From: Paracoccaceae bacterium | GTDB lineage: Bacteria > Pseudomonadota > Alphaproteobacteria > Rhodobacterales > Rhodobacteraceae | NCBI GenBank assembly: GCA_027069385.1 | Contig: JALXER010000110.1 | Coordinates: 1 to 7,105 of the forward strand | Reading direction: 5' to 3' | DNA length: 7,105 bases | Shown: one piece after another, positions 1 to 5,558 of the stretch | Layout of the letters: each line of letters opens with the position of its first letter | Position numbering within the stretch: position 1 is the first letter of the stretch | Made by a program: the position numbers and the translations under genes | The notes under the pieces: generated by a model | The model's database searches: none | What the model was told of the DNA's origin: nothing | Seen by the model: only the letters and a program-made list of their open reading frames with translations

Positions 1-589
1 CATAACCGGTGCGCGGGTATTTCTGCGGGCGCAGACCGTGGATATCCGAGGCGTTCGGGATCTCGATGATCTTGTCCGGCTTCATCACGTCGCAACGGAT
101 ACGGGCAACACGGGTGTTGGCCTTGTCGTTCATGAACAGATAGCGCCCGTCATAGGTGCCGTCCGTGAAAGACATGTGCGGGTGGTGAAGGTCACCGTTT
201 TCATAGTCGCGCTTGCCGCGTTTTGCCAGAAACTCTTTGGTTTCGGGCATCAGGTTGTCGGTCAGCACGCTAAGGGATTCATTGGTCAACCCCCAGCCTG
301 TGGCCGAATCGCGGTTGAATACGGGTATCCGCATCAGTTCGCGCATAGAGGGCACACCAAGGATGCGCACCTCGCCCGCCTGACCCGAGGACCAGAAGCC
401 GTAATATTCGTCCAGCTCGCCCGGTGCAACGACAACCTCGGCACCTTCGGCGCTGGCAGCGGTGGCCGTCAGGCCGGTTGCAGCAGCAGCCAGCGCGCCA
501 ACGGCACCTACGGCAGCAGGGCCGGCCAGCAGATCACGACGCGTGAGGCCCTCCTTGATTTCGCATTTAATTGGCTTACGTTTAGCCAT
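1..589 (-). CDS. nosZ: Nitrous oxide reductase NosZ (clade I, Tat-exported), N-terminal part
   Basis: Periplasmic multicopper enzyme that reduces N2O to N2. Only the first 196 residues are present; the gene runs off the left edge, so the rest of the propeller and the CuA cupredoxin domain are not visible. Seen: a twin-arginine signal (TRRDLLAG, residues 16-23) followed by an Ala/Gly-rich segment to about residue 48, as in clade I NosZ; then family-typical stretches such as YYGFWSSGQ and SMRELMRIPVFNR. The motif DLHHPHMS puts a His pair at 135-136 and IHG puts His184; by family alignment these are three of the seven CuZ cluster ligands. The ATG at 589-587 shares one base with the nosR stop (TAATG) and is preceded by a good GGAGAAGG ribosome site at 593-600, so translation is probably coupled to nosR. 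No separate promoter was seen in front of it. Identification is very secure. Confidence 0.97.
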   Translation of the reverse strand, partial: MAKRKPIKCEIKEGLTRRDLLAGPAAVGAVGALAAAATGLTATAASAEGAEVVVAPGELDEYYGFWSSGQAGEVRILGVPSMRELMRIPVFNRDSATGWGLTNESLSVLTDNLMPETKEFLAKRGKRDYENGDLHHPHMSFTDGTYDGRYLFMNDKANTRVARIRCDVMKPDKIIEIPNASDIHGLRPQKYPRTGY

Positions 590-2784
590 TAGCCTTCTCC
601 TTTTTGTTTGGCATGAGGATGATTGGTTAATCGGTCCAGAGCAGCGGCCGAGCTGCTCTGGGCCATCTTGGCCCGCCGTTTGTCCTGTTTGACAACAACG
701 GGGCATTTCGAATGATCCTGATACAGAACCTGACAATGCAGGCAGGACAGGCATTCATTGGGGTTGATTTCCCCGGTCGGATGAATCGCCTGTACAAAAC
801 ACTCGTTTGCACAAGTCTGACAGGGGGATCCACATTCTTTGTAGCGTTTGAGCCAGTCGAACATCCGCATCCGGCCCGGAATGGCCAGTGCAGCGCCCAG
901 CGGACACAGGTAACGGCAATAGAAACGCTCGATAAACAGGCCGATACCCAGCAACACGGTTGCAAAGGTGACAAACGGCCAGCCACGCGCGAATTTCAGG
1001 ATGATCGAGGTCTTGAACGGTTCGACCTCGGCATAATGCTCGGCCAGTGACATCGACATCAGCGACAGGCCGAACAGGGCCAGAAAGATCATGTATTTCA
1101 GCGGCCAGAGTCGTTCATGCAGCCCCCATGGCAAGGTCCATTGCGGCACGCGGAAAAAGCGGGCGATCTGGTTTGACAGCTCTTGCAAGGCACCAAACGG
1201 GCATAACCAGCCGCAAAACCCGCCACGGCCCCAGAACAGGATCGTGACCGCCACCGATACCCACAGGATAAATACCAGCGGGTCCATCAGAAAGGCATCC
1301 CAGCTAAAGCCTTCGCGCAGCGACGCGCCAAGCGCCATCAGGTTAACCACCGAAAGCTGCGCATTTTGCGAGAACCCGAGGAACAGCAATGTCAGGGTCA
1401 GAAACCCCATGCGGAACCAGTAAAAGCCACGGGCATGGCGGGTGACCTGCACCTGAAAAAAGAACACGCCGGTCAGCACCGTCAGCATCCCGACCAGCAG
1501 GCCGATTTCAAGCTTTTTGCTTTGCCAGATGCGTTTCCACAACAAGGAGCGCGCGTCGGTGTCGGTTTGCTCGGTTTCAACCACCGGTGCTTGCGGTTTG
1601 GCCAGTGCGGTCAGATAGCGTGCCGGCAGGTTATAGCCCAGATCATAGGTGATAAAGGTTTTCTCGATCGGGCCAACCGGGCGTTGGACCAGCAACTGAA
1701 CCCGAAACGGTTTGGTCGGGTCAAAGCCCGAATCGGCCGGAATCTTGAAAATGTCCATTTCGGTGAACGAAGGCGCGCCTTCGGCGGCAACCACGCGCAA
1801 GCGTTCGTGCTGGCGGTCGCGAAAGCGCACCGATACGTCGCCCTGAACCAGCAGGATCCGGTCGAAAATGCCGCCACGCACATAGCCCGACCCTTTGAAC
1901 GAGTAAAGGCCACGCCCCATCAGAACGATGGCGTTGTCGCCCTCGTCCATCCATTCGGTCAGGTTGCCATACTCGTTTTCGCCCAGCAGGCTAAGGCCGA
2001 TCCCGGGTGCCGAAGCCAGCGCAAGGTTCAGGTCGATATAGGTCTGCTCGTCGGGGCCGTCCTCGGCATGGCGCAACACGCGCGGATCGCCGGTTTCGGC
2101 AAATGCCGCGTTGATCTGCCCGACATCCAGCGTCAGCCGCCGGACCGACCCGTCCCCGATCAACGTATTCCAGTCATAAACCGTGGTTTCGTCCATGTTC
2201 AGCACATGGGTAGGGCCGGACTCGGCGGCGCTGTTATCCAGCCCGCCCAGCCCCAGAATCCGCGCAACCTTGATCGAAGCGCGCACCACTGAATCGTCGA
2301 TGATCATAATCGTTACCGTCGCGCCCGAGATGATGTCCACATCATGCCCGACCCCTTCGGCGGCGGCCTCGGCCACGATATCAAGCCCGACATAGCCATC
2401 GGTCATCGCCCTGATTTTGCTTTCGGGAATGCCGATCAGTACGATGGGTTCGTGATGTTCGACCAGTTCGGCGCGCAGCAGTTTGCCGTCCGGATCAATG
2501 GCGACCATCATATGAATAGGCTTGCCCGAATAGCCGGTAGTGCCGACAAAATCGGAGGTAATATAGGCGTACCCCATCAGCTCGGCACCGTTCAACACCG
2601 GCACAACCGGCAGCTGCTCCAGCATCTCGCCATAGGCGGTGGCCCCTTCCACAAGCTCGCTTGCGGGAATTTGGGTGATAAATCTGGAAAGGACCGGCGG
2701 GCCGTCGGCGTTTGCGGGGGCACTGCCAAAAAGCAGGGCCAGCATAAAGGTAAAGGTGGCAACGAGGCGCGAGATTAAAGCCAT
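589..2784 (-). CDS. nosR: NosR, membrane FMN-binding iron-sulfur protein of N2O reduction
   Basis: 731 residues, the usual NosR length. In the family it is needed for nos expression and for electron supply to NosZ. Seen in order: a signal-like hydrophobic N-terminus (about 5-25); a periplasmic FMN-binding domain (about 60-180) with the flavinylation motif DIISGAT at 150-156, where Thr156 should carry covalent FMN attached by an ApbE/NosX-type enzyme not in this window; a further periplasmic region to about 400; membrane helices near 425-445, 455-475, 502-520, 562-582 and 603-621. The cytoplasmic-side motifs CGWLCP (524-529) and CRYLCP (623-628) are the two CxxxCP motifs of the NosR/NapH type. 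The C-terminus carries ferredoxin-like cysteines, C651/C655/C658/C662 and C678/C681/C684/C694-P, fitting two 4Fe-4S clusters. The ATG start lies inside the end of nosC (10-nt overlap), with GGGGG just upstream as a modest ribosome site. No motif is missing. Confidence 0.97.
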   Translation of the reverse strand: MALISRLVATFTFMLALLFGSAPANADGPPVLSRFITQIPASELVEGATAYGEMLEQLPVVPVLNGAELMGYAYITSDFVGTTGYSGKPIHMMVAIDPDGKLLRAELVEHHEPIVLIGIPESKIRAMTDGYVGLDIVAEAAAEGVGHDVDIISGATVTIMIIDDSVVRASIKVARILGLGGLDNSAAESGPTHVLNMDETTVYDWNTLIGDGSVRRLTLDVGQINAAFAETGDPRVLRHAEDGPDEQTYIDLNLALASAPGIGLSLLGENEYGNLTEWMDEGDNAIVLMGRGLYSFKGSGYVRGGIFDRILLVQGDVSVRFRDRQHERLRVVAAEGAPSFTEMDIFKIPADSGFDPTKPFRVQLLVQRPVGPIEKTFITYDLGYNLPARYLTALAKPQAPVVETEQTDTDARSLLWKRIWQSKKLEIGLLVGMLTVLTGVFFFQVQVTRHARGFYWFRMGFLTLTLLFLGFSQNAQLSVVNLMALGASLREGFSWDAFLMDPLVFILWVSVAVTILFWGRGGFCGWLCPFGALQELSNQIARFFRVPQWTLPWGLHERLWPLKYMIFLALFGLSLMSMSLAEHYAEVEPFKTSIILKFARGWPFVTFATVLLGIGLFIERFYCRYLCPLGAALAIPGRMRMFDWLKRYKECGSPCQTCANECFVQAIHPTGEINPNECLSCLHCQVLYQDHSKCPVVVKQDKRRAKMAQSSSAAALDRLTNHPHAKQKGEG

Positions 2785-3254
2785 GTGAACCCCCGTTGCA
2801 TCGGGGTGGTCATGGCGGTTCTTTGGGTGGCCATTACGGCGAATTTTGTCTTCATGGTTTCTTTACTTGCTAGAGGAGGGCCACGGTTGGACGCCCAGTA
2901 TTGCTCGGCGCCAGCACGAATAACGACATTGACAAAAATATGCTGCAACGGGGTGAATTCGGGCGCTGGGCCAATAAGGTTCAGGTCAAACGACCCGGTG
3001 TAAGTTGTGGTGAACTGAATGTTGCAAAGGTCGCAATGGGCGCAGGTGTCCGGTGTCGGACCATCCCCCGTCCGCATCAGTTTGATGCCGTCTCCGGTGC
3101 AAATTTCAATCCATGCGCCGTTTTGGGTCTGAAAGGCCCCGACAGCGGTTGACTGACCGGTCAGCATCATCAGGAAAGCAACTACCGCCAACACCTGTTG
3201 CACCGCCAGAAGATGGCGGCGCGGACGCGGGTTTGGGGTGGAAAGATGTTTCAA
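2775..3254 (-). CDS. nosC: NosC-like small membrane-anchored protein with CxxCxxC motif
   Basis: First gene of the nos operon, about 159 residues if started at the TTG at 3254. Seen: a basic N-terminus, one hydrophobic segment (about residues 15-36, signal peptide or anchor), then EICTGDG (Cys52) and CAHCDLC (Cys71, Cys74, Cys77), then a tail without further cysteines. Knowledge: Paracoccus denitrificans has nosC in front of nosR, described as a hypothetical protein with a CxxCxxC motif and implicated with NosR in copper-dependent control of nosZ expression. The ICT-DG...C-x2-C pattern also resembles DUF2946 proteins. Inference: a periplasmic thiol site that could bind copper. The open frame extends to a TTG at 3326, but that lies inside the FNR-type box and upstream of the predicted transcript start. 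TTG 3254 has GGACGAG six nt upstream and sits 24 nt into the predicted transcript. TTG 3260 is the alternative. The assignment to NosC rests on motif and position, and its biochemical role is unsettled. Confidence 0.8.
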   Translation of the reverse strand: MKHLSTPNPRPRRHLLAVQQVLAVVAFLMMLTGQSTAVGAFQTQNGAWIEICTGDGIKLMRTGDGPTPDTCAHCDLCNIQFTTTYTGSFDLNLIGPAPEFTPLQHIFVNVVIRAGAEQYWASNRGPPLASKETMKTKFAVMATQRTAMTTPMQRGFTWL

Positions 3255-3260
3255 GATCAA

Positions 3261-3267
3261 CTCGTCC
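3261..3267 (-). promoter_or_regulatory. Ribosome binding site that sets the nosC start
   Basis: GGACGAG on the minus strand, six nt before the TTG at 3254-3252. It is the only reasonable Shine-Dalgarno-like match between the predicted transcript start and the conserved hydrophobic segment of NosC, so it supports TTG 3254 over the upstream in-frame starts. The match is imperfect and the TTG start is weak, so nosC translation may be inefficient. Confidence 0.5.
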
Positions 3268-3277
3268 GGTTGGTAAT

Positions 3278-3326
3278 TCGTTCGACCATAAAGTGAGGCC
3301 ACAGCCACCTGTTTGACATTTGTCAA
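3278..3326 (-). promoter_or_regulatory. Predicted FNR-type-activated promoter of nosCRZ
   Basis: On the minus strand, the box TTGAC-N4-GTCAA (3326-3313) is followed by TATGGT at 3290-3285, a 4/6 match to a -10 hexamer. Placing the start at about 3278 puts the hexamer at -12 to -7 and the centre of the box at exactly -41.5, the geometry of class II FNR/CRP-family activation. There is no good -35 hexamer, as expected for an activator-dependent promoter. Expected behaviour is induction under oxygen limitation and nitrogen oxides. The transcript start is predicted from spacing only. Confidence 0.65.
3313..3326. promoter_or_regulatory. FNR/NNR-type binding site (perfect TTGAC-N4-GTCAA)
   Basis: TTGACATTTGTCAA is a perfect 5+5 inverted repeat with a 4-bp spacer, matching the recognition pattern of FNR-family regulators (FnrP, NNR/NnrR, DNR). 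In Paracoccus both FnrP and NNR act on nos, and the half-site sequence alone does not say which one binds here. It is placed to activate nosCRZ and also covers the -35 element of the opposing trmB promoter. Confidence 0.8.
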
Positions 3327-3348
3327 TATGTGACAAATTATTCACGCG
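3313..3348 (+). promoter_or_regulatory. Predicted sigma70 promoter of trmB overlapping the FNR-type box
   Basis: On the plus strand, TTGACA (3313-3318) is a perfect -35 hexamer. After an ideal 17-bp spacer comes AATTAT (3336-3341), a 4/6 match to the -10 hexamer, predicting transcription from about 3348 and a leader of roughly 114 nt before trmB. The -35 hexamer is made of the same bases as the FNR-type half-site, so the match could partly be a by-product of that box; the spacing and AT-rich -10 argue that it is a real promoter. Confidence 0.5.
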
Positions 3349-3382
3349 ACGGGTCGGGCAAGGTCGGGGGCTAACCGGGCAC

Positions 3383-3409
3383 CAACGGTTTTACGCTGCA
3401 AAACCGTTG
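3383..3409 (+). promoter_or_regulatory. Strong hairpin in the trmB leader
   Basis: CAACGGTTTT (3383-3392) and AAAACCGTTG (3400-3409) form a perfect 10-bp stem with a 7-nt loop ACGCTGC. Bases 3394-3399 of the loop (CGCTGC) can pair with GCAGTG at 3411-3416 (one G-U pair). It lies in the predicted 5' leader of trmB, about 50 nt before the ATG and with no T-tract, so it does not look like a simple terminator. No known riboswitch class could be matched with confidence. Confidence 0.55.
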
Positions 3410-3461
3410 CGCAGTGCGGGGCAATGCGATAGCCAACCCCAAAACCATTTGGATATCAGCT

Positions 3462-4184
3462 ATGAACAGGCCAACCGCCCCCCATGGCGCCCCGTGGCGC
3501 AATTTTTACGGTCGAACCAGCGGCAAGTCCCTGCGCAAGGGTCAGGCAAAGCATCTGCAAACCACGTTGCGCGACCTTACGCCGCCGGGCGTAAGCTGGG
3601 CCGATAACCCGGCGCGCACCCCCATTGACCTGACCGCGCTGTTTGGCGATGACCGTCCGGTCTGGCTGGAGATCGGCTTTGGCGGTGGGGAACATTTGTT
3701 GCACATGGCGCAGACCTATCCCGATGTGGGGATTATCGGGTGCGAGCCTTATATCAACGGCGTGGCAATGCTGGTGCCGCGTATTGCCGGGCAAGGCGTG
3801 ACCAATGCGCGTGTGCTGCACGGCGATGCGCGCGATATGCTTGATGTGTTGCCCGAAGGGTCGCTCGACAAGGCATTTCTGCTCTATCCCGACCCGTGGC
3901 CCAAGAAACGCCACCACAAGCGCCGGTTCGTGAATGCCCAGAATATCGACCCGCTGGCGCGGGCGCTCAAACCGGGGGCCGAGTTCCGCGTGGCAACGGA
4001 CATTCAGGACTATGTGCGCCATACGCTGGAACACATGACCGGGCGCGATGATTTCGAGTGGCTGGCGACAGGGCCGGCAGACTGGCGCAACCCGTGGCAA
4101 GACTGGCACCGCACCCGCTATGAAGCCAAAGCCATCCGCGAAAACCGCACCCCCCATTACCTGACCTTTCGCAAACTTGGCTAG
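3462..4184 (+). CDS. trmB: tRNA (guanine-N7-)-methyltransferase TrmB
   Basis: SAM-dependent enzyme that makes 7-methylguanosine at position 46 in the variable loop of many tRNAs; cytoplasmic. 240 residues, the normal bacterial length. Seen: an N-terminal RNFYGRTSGKSLRKGQ segment typical of alphaproteobacterial TrmB; the SAM-binding motif WLEIGFGGGEH (68-78); GCEPYINGV (93-101); the catalytic/tRNA-binding PDPWPKKRHHKRR (143-155); and TRYEAKA (218-224), the C-terminal signature. Start: the frame is open to a GTG at 3414, but the ATG at 3462 gives the family-typical N-terminus with a weak GGA ribosome site at 3451-3453, so it is preferred. It is divergent from nosC and convergent with ptsN. Many Rhodobacterales have metK next to trmB; metK is not in this window. 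Confidence 0.96.
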   Translation: MNRPTAPHGAPWRNFYGRTSGKSLRKGQAKHLQTTLRDLTPPGVSWADNPARTPIDLTALFGDDRPVWLEIGFGGGEHLLHMAQTYPDVGIIGCEPYINGVAMLVPRIAGQGVTNARVLHGDARDMLDVLPEGSLDKAFLLYPDPWPKKRHHKRRFVNAQNIDPLARALKPGAEFRVATDIQDYVRHTLEHMTGRDDFEWLATGPADWRNPWQDWHRTRYEAKAIRENRTPHYLTFRKLG

Positions 4185-4214
4185 GGCTTGGCCCTAACCC
4201 CGGCCTTCGGCTCA

Positions 4215-4233
4215 GGGGGGCATCGAGCCCCCC
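4215..4233 (+). terminator. Possible terminator hairpin downstream of trmB
   Basis: GGGGGG and CCCCCC form a 6-bp all-GC stem with a 7-nt loop, starting 31 nt after the trmB stop. There is no following T-tract, so it is not a classical intrinsic terminator. It may stabilise the 3' end, act with Rho, or only be part of the repeat-like spacer. Confidence 0.3.
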
Positions 4234-4326
4234 GTTCGCCGAACATCGACAAGCGATGTGTCCAAAAGGCACAACCTCGGCCAGTATCGCAACCGCGCCG
4301 AGGCGAAGCCGAGGCGCCCGGCCCAA

Positions 4327-4367
4327 CTGAAAGGGTCGAATTGCGCAAGCAATTCGTGCCGTTTCAG
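4327..4367 (-). terminator. Long hairpin downstream of ptsN, possible 3' end structure
   Basis: CTGAAA (4327-4332) pairs with TTTCAG (4362-4367), and CGAATTG (4337-4343) pairs with CAATTCG (4350-4356) around a CGCAAG loop, separated by a small internal loop. It can form in both strands, about 50 nt after the ptsN stop. The lack of a T-tract makes an intrinsic terminator uncertain; it may be the core of a repeat element. Confidence 0.3.
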
Positions 4368-4417
4368 GCGGGAGTGCCCCGGGGTTGAAAGGGATGTTCT
4401 GGGCGATTCGGGCGGGC

Positions 4418-4882
4418 CTATGCGGCCTTGGAGCGAATGCCTTCGGTCAGGATGGAATACAGCGCCGAGTGATCATCGGTAGAGCGCAGCTTGGCGCAGG
4501 TGGCCTGATCGCGCAGGGTGCGGGACACCCTTGCGAGCGCTTTCAGGTGGTTGGTCACCGCCGCTTCGGGGGCGAACAGGACAAACACCAGATCGACCGG
4601 TTGCCGGTCGATAGCCTCGAAATCCAGCGGTGTATCCAGTTTGATAAACACACCACAGACCTTGGAAATCTGCGGCAGTCGCGCATGGGGAATGGCAACG
4701 CCGTTCCCCATGGCGGTTGGTCCAAGGGTTTCACGCGCCATCAGCGCCGCGAAAATATCGTCGGTGGGCAGGCCATAGACCTCGTGCGCGATGCGCGACG
4801 CATCCTGCAACAGCCGTTTTTTGCTGCTGACCTTGTCCACCTGAACGGTGGCCTCGGGCAACAATATTTCAGTAAGCTCCAT
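4418..4882 (-). CDS. ptsN: Nitrogen PTS EIIA protein PtsN (EIIA-Ntr)
   Basis: 154-residue cytoplasmic phosphocarrier at the end of the PtsP (EI-Ntr) - NPr - EIIA-Ntr chain, which regulates rather than transports; in other bacteria its phosphorylation state affects potassium uptake and nitrogen/carbon balance. Seen: a single PTS EIIA type-2 domain across almost the whole protein and the active-site motif GNGVAIPHAR, with His66 as the predicted phosphorylated residue. Start: a GTG at 4894 is in frame, but the ATG at 4882 gives the usual MEL start and has AGGTGGGG at 4889-4896, six nt upstream, as ribosome site; the GTG lies inside that site. It is the last gene of the lptB-rpoN-hpf-ptsN cluster, 26 nt after hpf, so probably co-transcribed. 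Length and catalytic His are normal. Confidence 0.95.
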   Translation of the reverse strand: MELTEILLPEATVQVDKVSSKKRLLQDASRIAHEVYGLPTDDIFAALMARETLGPTAMGNGVAIPHARLPQISKVCGVFIKLDTPLDFEAIDRQPVDLVFVLFAPEAAVTNHLKALARVSRTLRDQATCAKLRSTDDHSALYSILTEGIRSKAA

Positions 4883-4908
4883 AACGGGCCCCACCTGGAT
4901 AAATAGCG

Positions 4909-5481
4909 TTACTTGATGTTGCGCGGATCGATCCAGCCAACATTGCCATCTTCGCGGGCGTGTACCACGTTGACACCACCATGTTGCGAATTGCGAAACA
5001 CCACCATGTCGGAACCGCTAAGCTCCATGTGCATCACGGCCTCGCCGACAGACATGGTCATCACCTTGGTTTCCATTTCGGCCACGATGATCGGTTCCAG
5101 CGCCTCGGGTTCCTCGGCATCGGAATCTCCGCTGGAGATGACATAGGACGGGGCCATTACGGCCTCCATCGGGTCGGTGCGGGTGTTGTGGTGGTTTTTC
5201 AGGCGACGCTTGTAGCGGCGCAACTGTTTTTCCATCCGTTCCAGCGCTTCGTCAAAGGCGGCATAAACCTCGGTGGCACGGCCCTTGGCCTGCGTGTGCA
5301 TTCCGGTGGCCAGATGCACGGCGGCATCGCAGACAAATTCATGCCCGTCTTTGGAAAACGTTACCTGCGCCTCGATCGGGCGCTCGGCATACTTGCCGAT
5401 GATGTCGTTCAGGCGGTCTTCTACATGGGTTGCGAGGGCTTCGCCCACATCCATCTGTTTTCCGTTGACTCGAATTTGCAT
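4909..5481 (-). CDS. hpf: Long-form ribosome hibernation promoting factor HPF
   Basis: 190-residue ribosome-associated protein that promotes inactive 100S dimers in stationary phase or stress. Seen: an N-terminal S30AE domain (about 1-98) ending in a basic helix LERMEKQLRRYKRRLKNHH; an acidic flexible linker (about 99-128); and a C-terminal domain (about 129-188) with KVMTMSVGEAVMHMELSG, VFRNS and VGWIDP, the dimerisation domain that marks the long form. Species with long HPF usually lack RMF. The ATG at 5481 has a clear GGGAG-type site at 5486-5491. It lies 77 nt after rpoN, the largest gap in this cluster, so it may have its own promoter in addition to read-through, but I see no convincing promoter there. 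Its position after rpoN is conserved across Proteobacteria (older names: yhbH, sigma54 modulation protein). Confidence 0.95.
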   Translation of the reverse strand: MQIRVNGKQMDVGEALATHVEDRLNDIIGKYAERPIEAQVTFSKDGHEFVCDAAVHLATGMHTQAKGRATEVYAAFDEALERMEKQLRRYKRRLKNHHNTRTDPMEAVMAPSYVISSGDSDAEEPEALEPIIVAEMETKVMTMSVGEAVMHMELSGSDMVVFRNSQHGGVNVVHAREDGNVGWIDPRNIK

Positions 5482-5558
5482 GTTATCTCCCTGCGTTGGG
5501 GTTTCGAAATATTCGGCCCCGCAATGCGCGCGGAACCTAGGGCCATGGCCCGGCTATG

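Larger units (their letters stand above)
4185..4417. other. Gene-free convergent spacer dense in inverted repeats
   Basis: 233 bp between the stops of trmB (plus) and ptsN (minus), with no convincing gene. Seen: GGGGGG/CCCCCC at 4215-4233 (7-nt loop); ACATCG/CGATGT at 4243-4259 (5-nt loop); CCTCGGC/GCCGAGG at 4275-4303 (15-nt loop); GCGCC-GA-GGC / GCC-GA-GGCGC at 4295-4317 around a GAA loop; a direct repeat GCCGAGGC at 4297-4304 and 4308-4315; and a long hairpin at 4327-4367. The second and third structures partly compete. This density is more than a terminator pair needs and looks like a dispersed intergenic repeat element, but copy number cannot be judged from one window. Confidence 0.6.

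Noticed and set aside
1366..2292. Long plus-strand open frame (308 codons) opposite nosR
   Set aside because: It is antisense to a fully conserved NosR domain. Its translation is rich in Gln, His and Arg with no recognisable domain, as expected from the complement of a high-GC gene.
2868..2882. Shine-Dalgarno-like AGAGGAGGG on the plus strand inside nosC
   Set aside because: No plus-strand frame with credible coding content follows at a suitable distance; it is the complement of codons in nosC.
3255..3326. N-terminal extension of nosC to the TTG at 3326
   Set aside because: The codons would lie within the FNR-type box and upstream of the predicted transcript start, and there is no ribosome site before 3326.
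3383..3420. tRNA or tRNA-like gene in the trmB leader
   Set aside because: There is no T-loop (GTTCGA-type) motif, no acceptor-stem pairing and no anticodon arm; only the single long hairpin is supported.
3414..3461. GTG start for trmB at 3414
   Set aside because: The 16 extra residues are not typical of TrmB, and the GTG falls in the structured leader. The ATG at 3462 gives the family-like N-terminus.
5540..5551. Perfect palindrome GGGCCATGGCCC between rpoN and hpf
   Set aside because: A 12-bp GC-rich palindrome in a high-GC genome is not unusual. It has no loop, no T-tract and no match to a known operator, so I assign no function.
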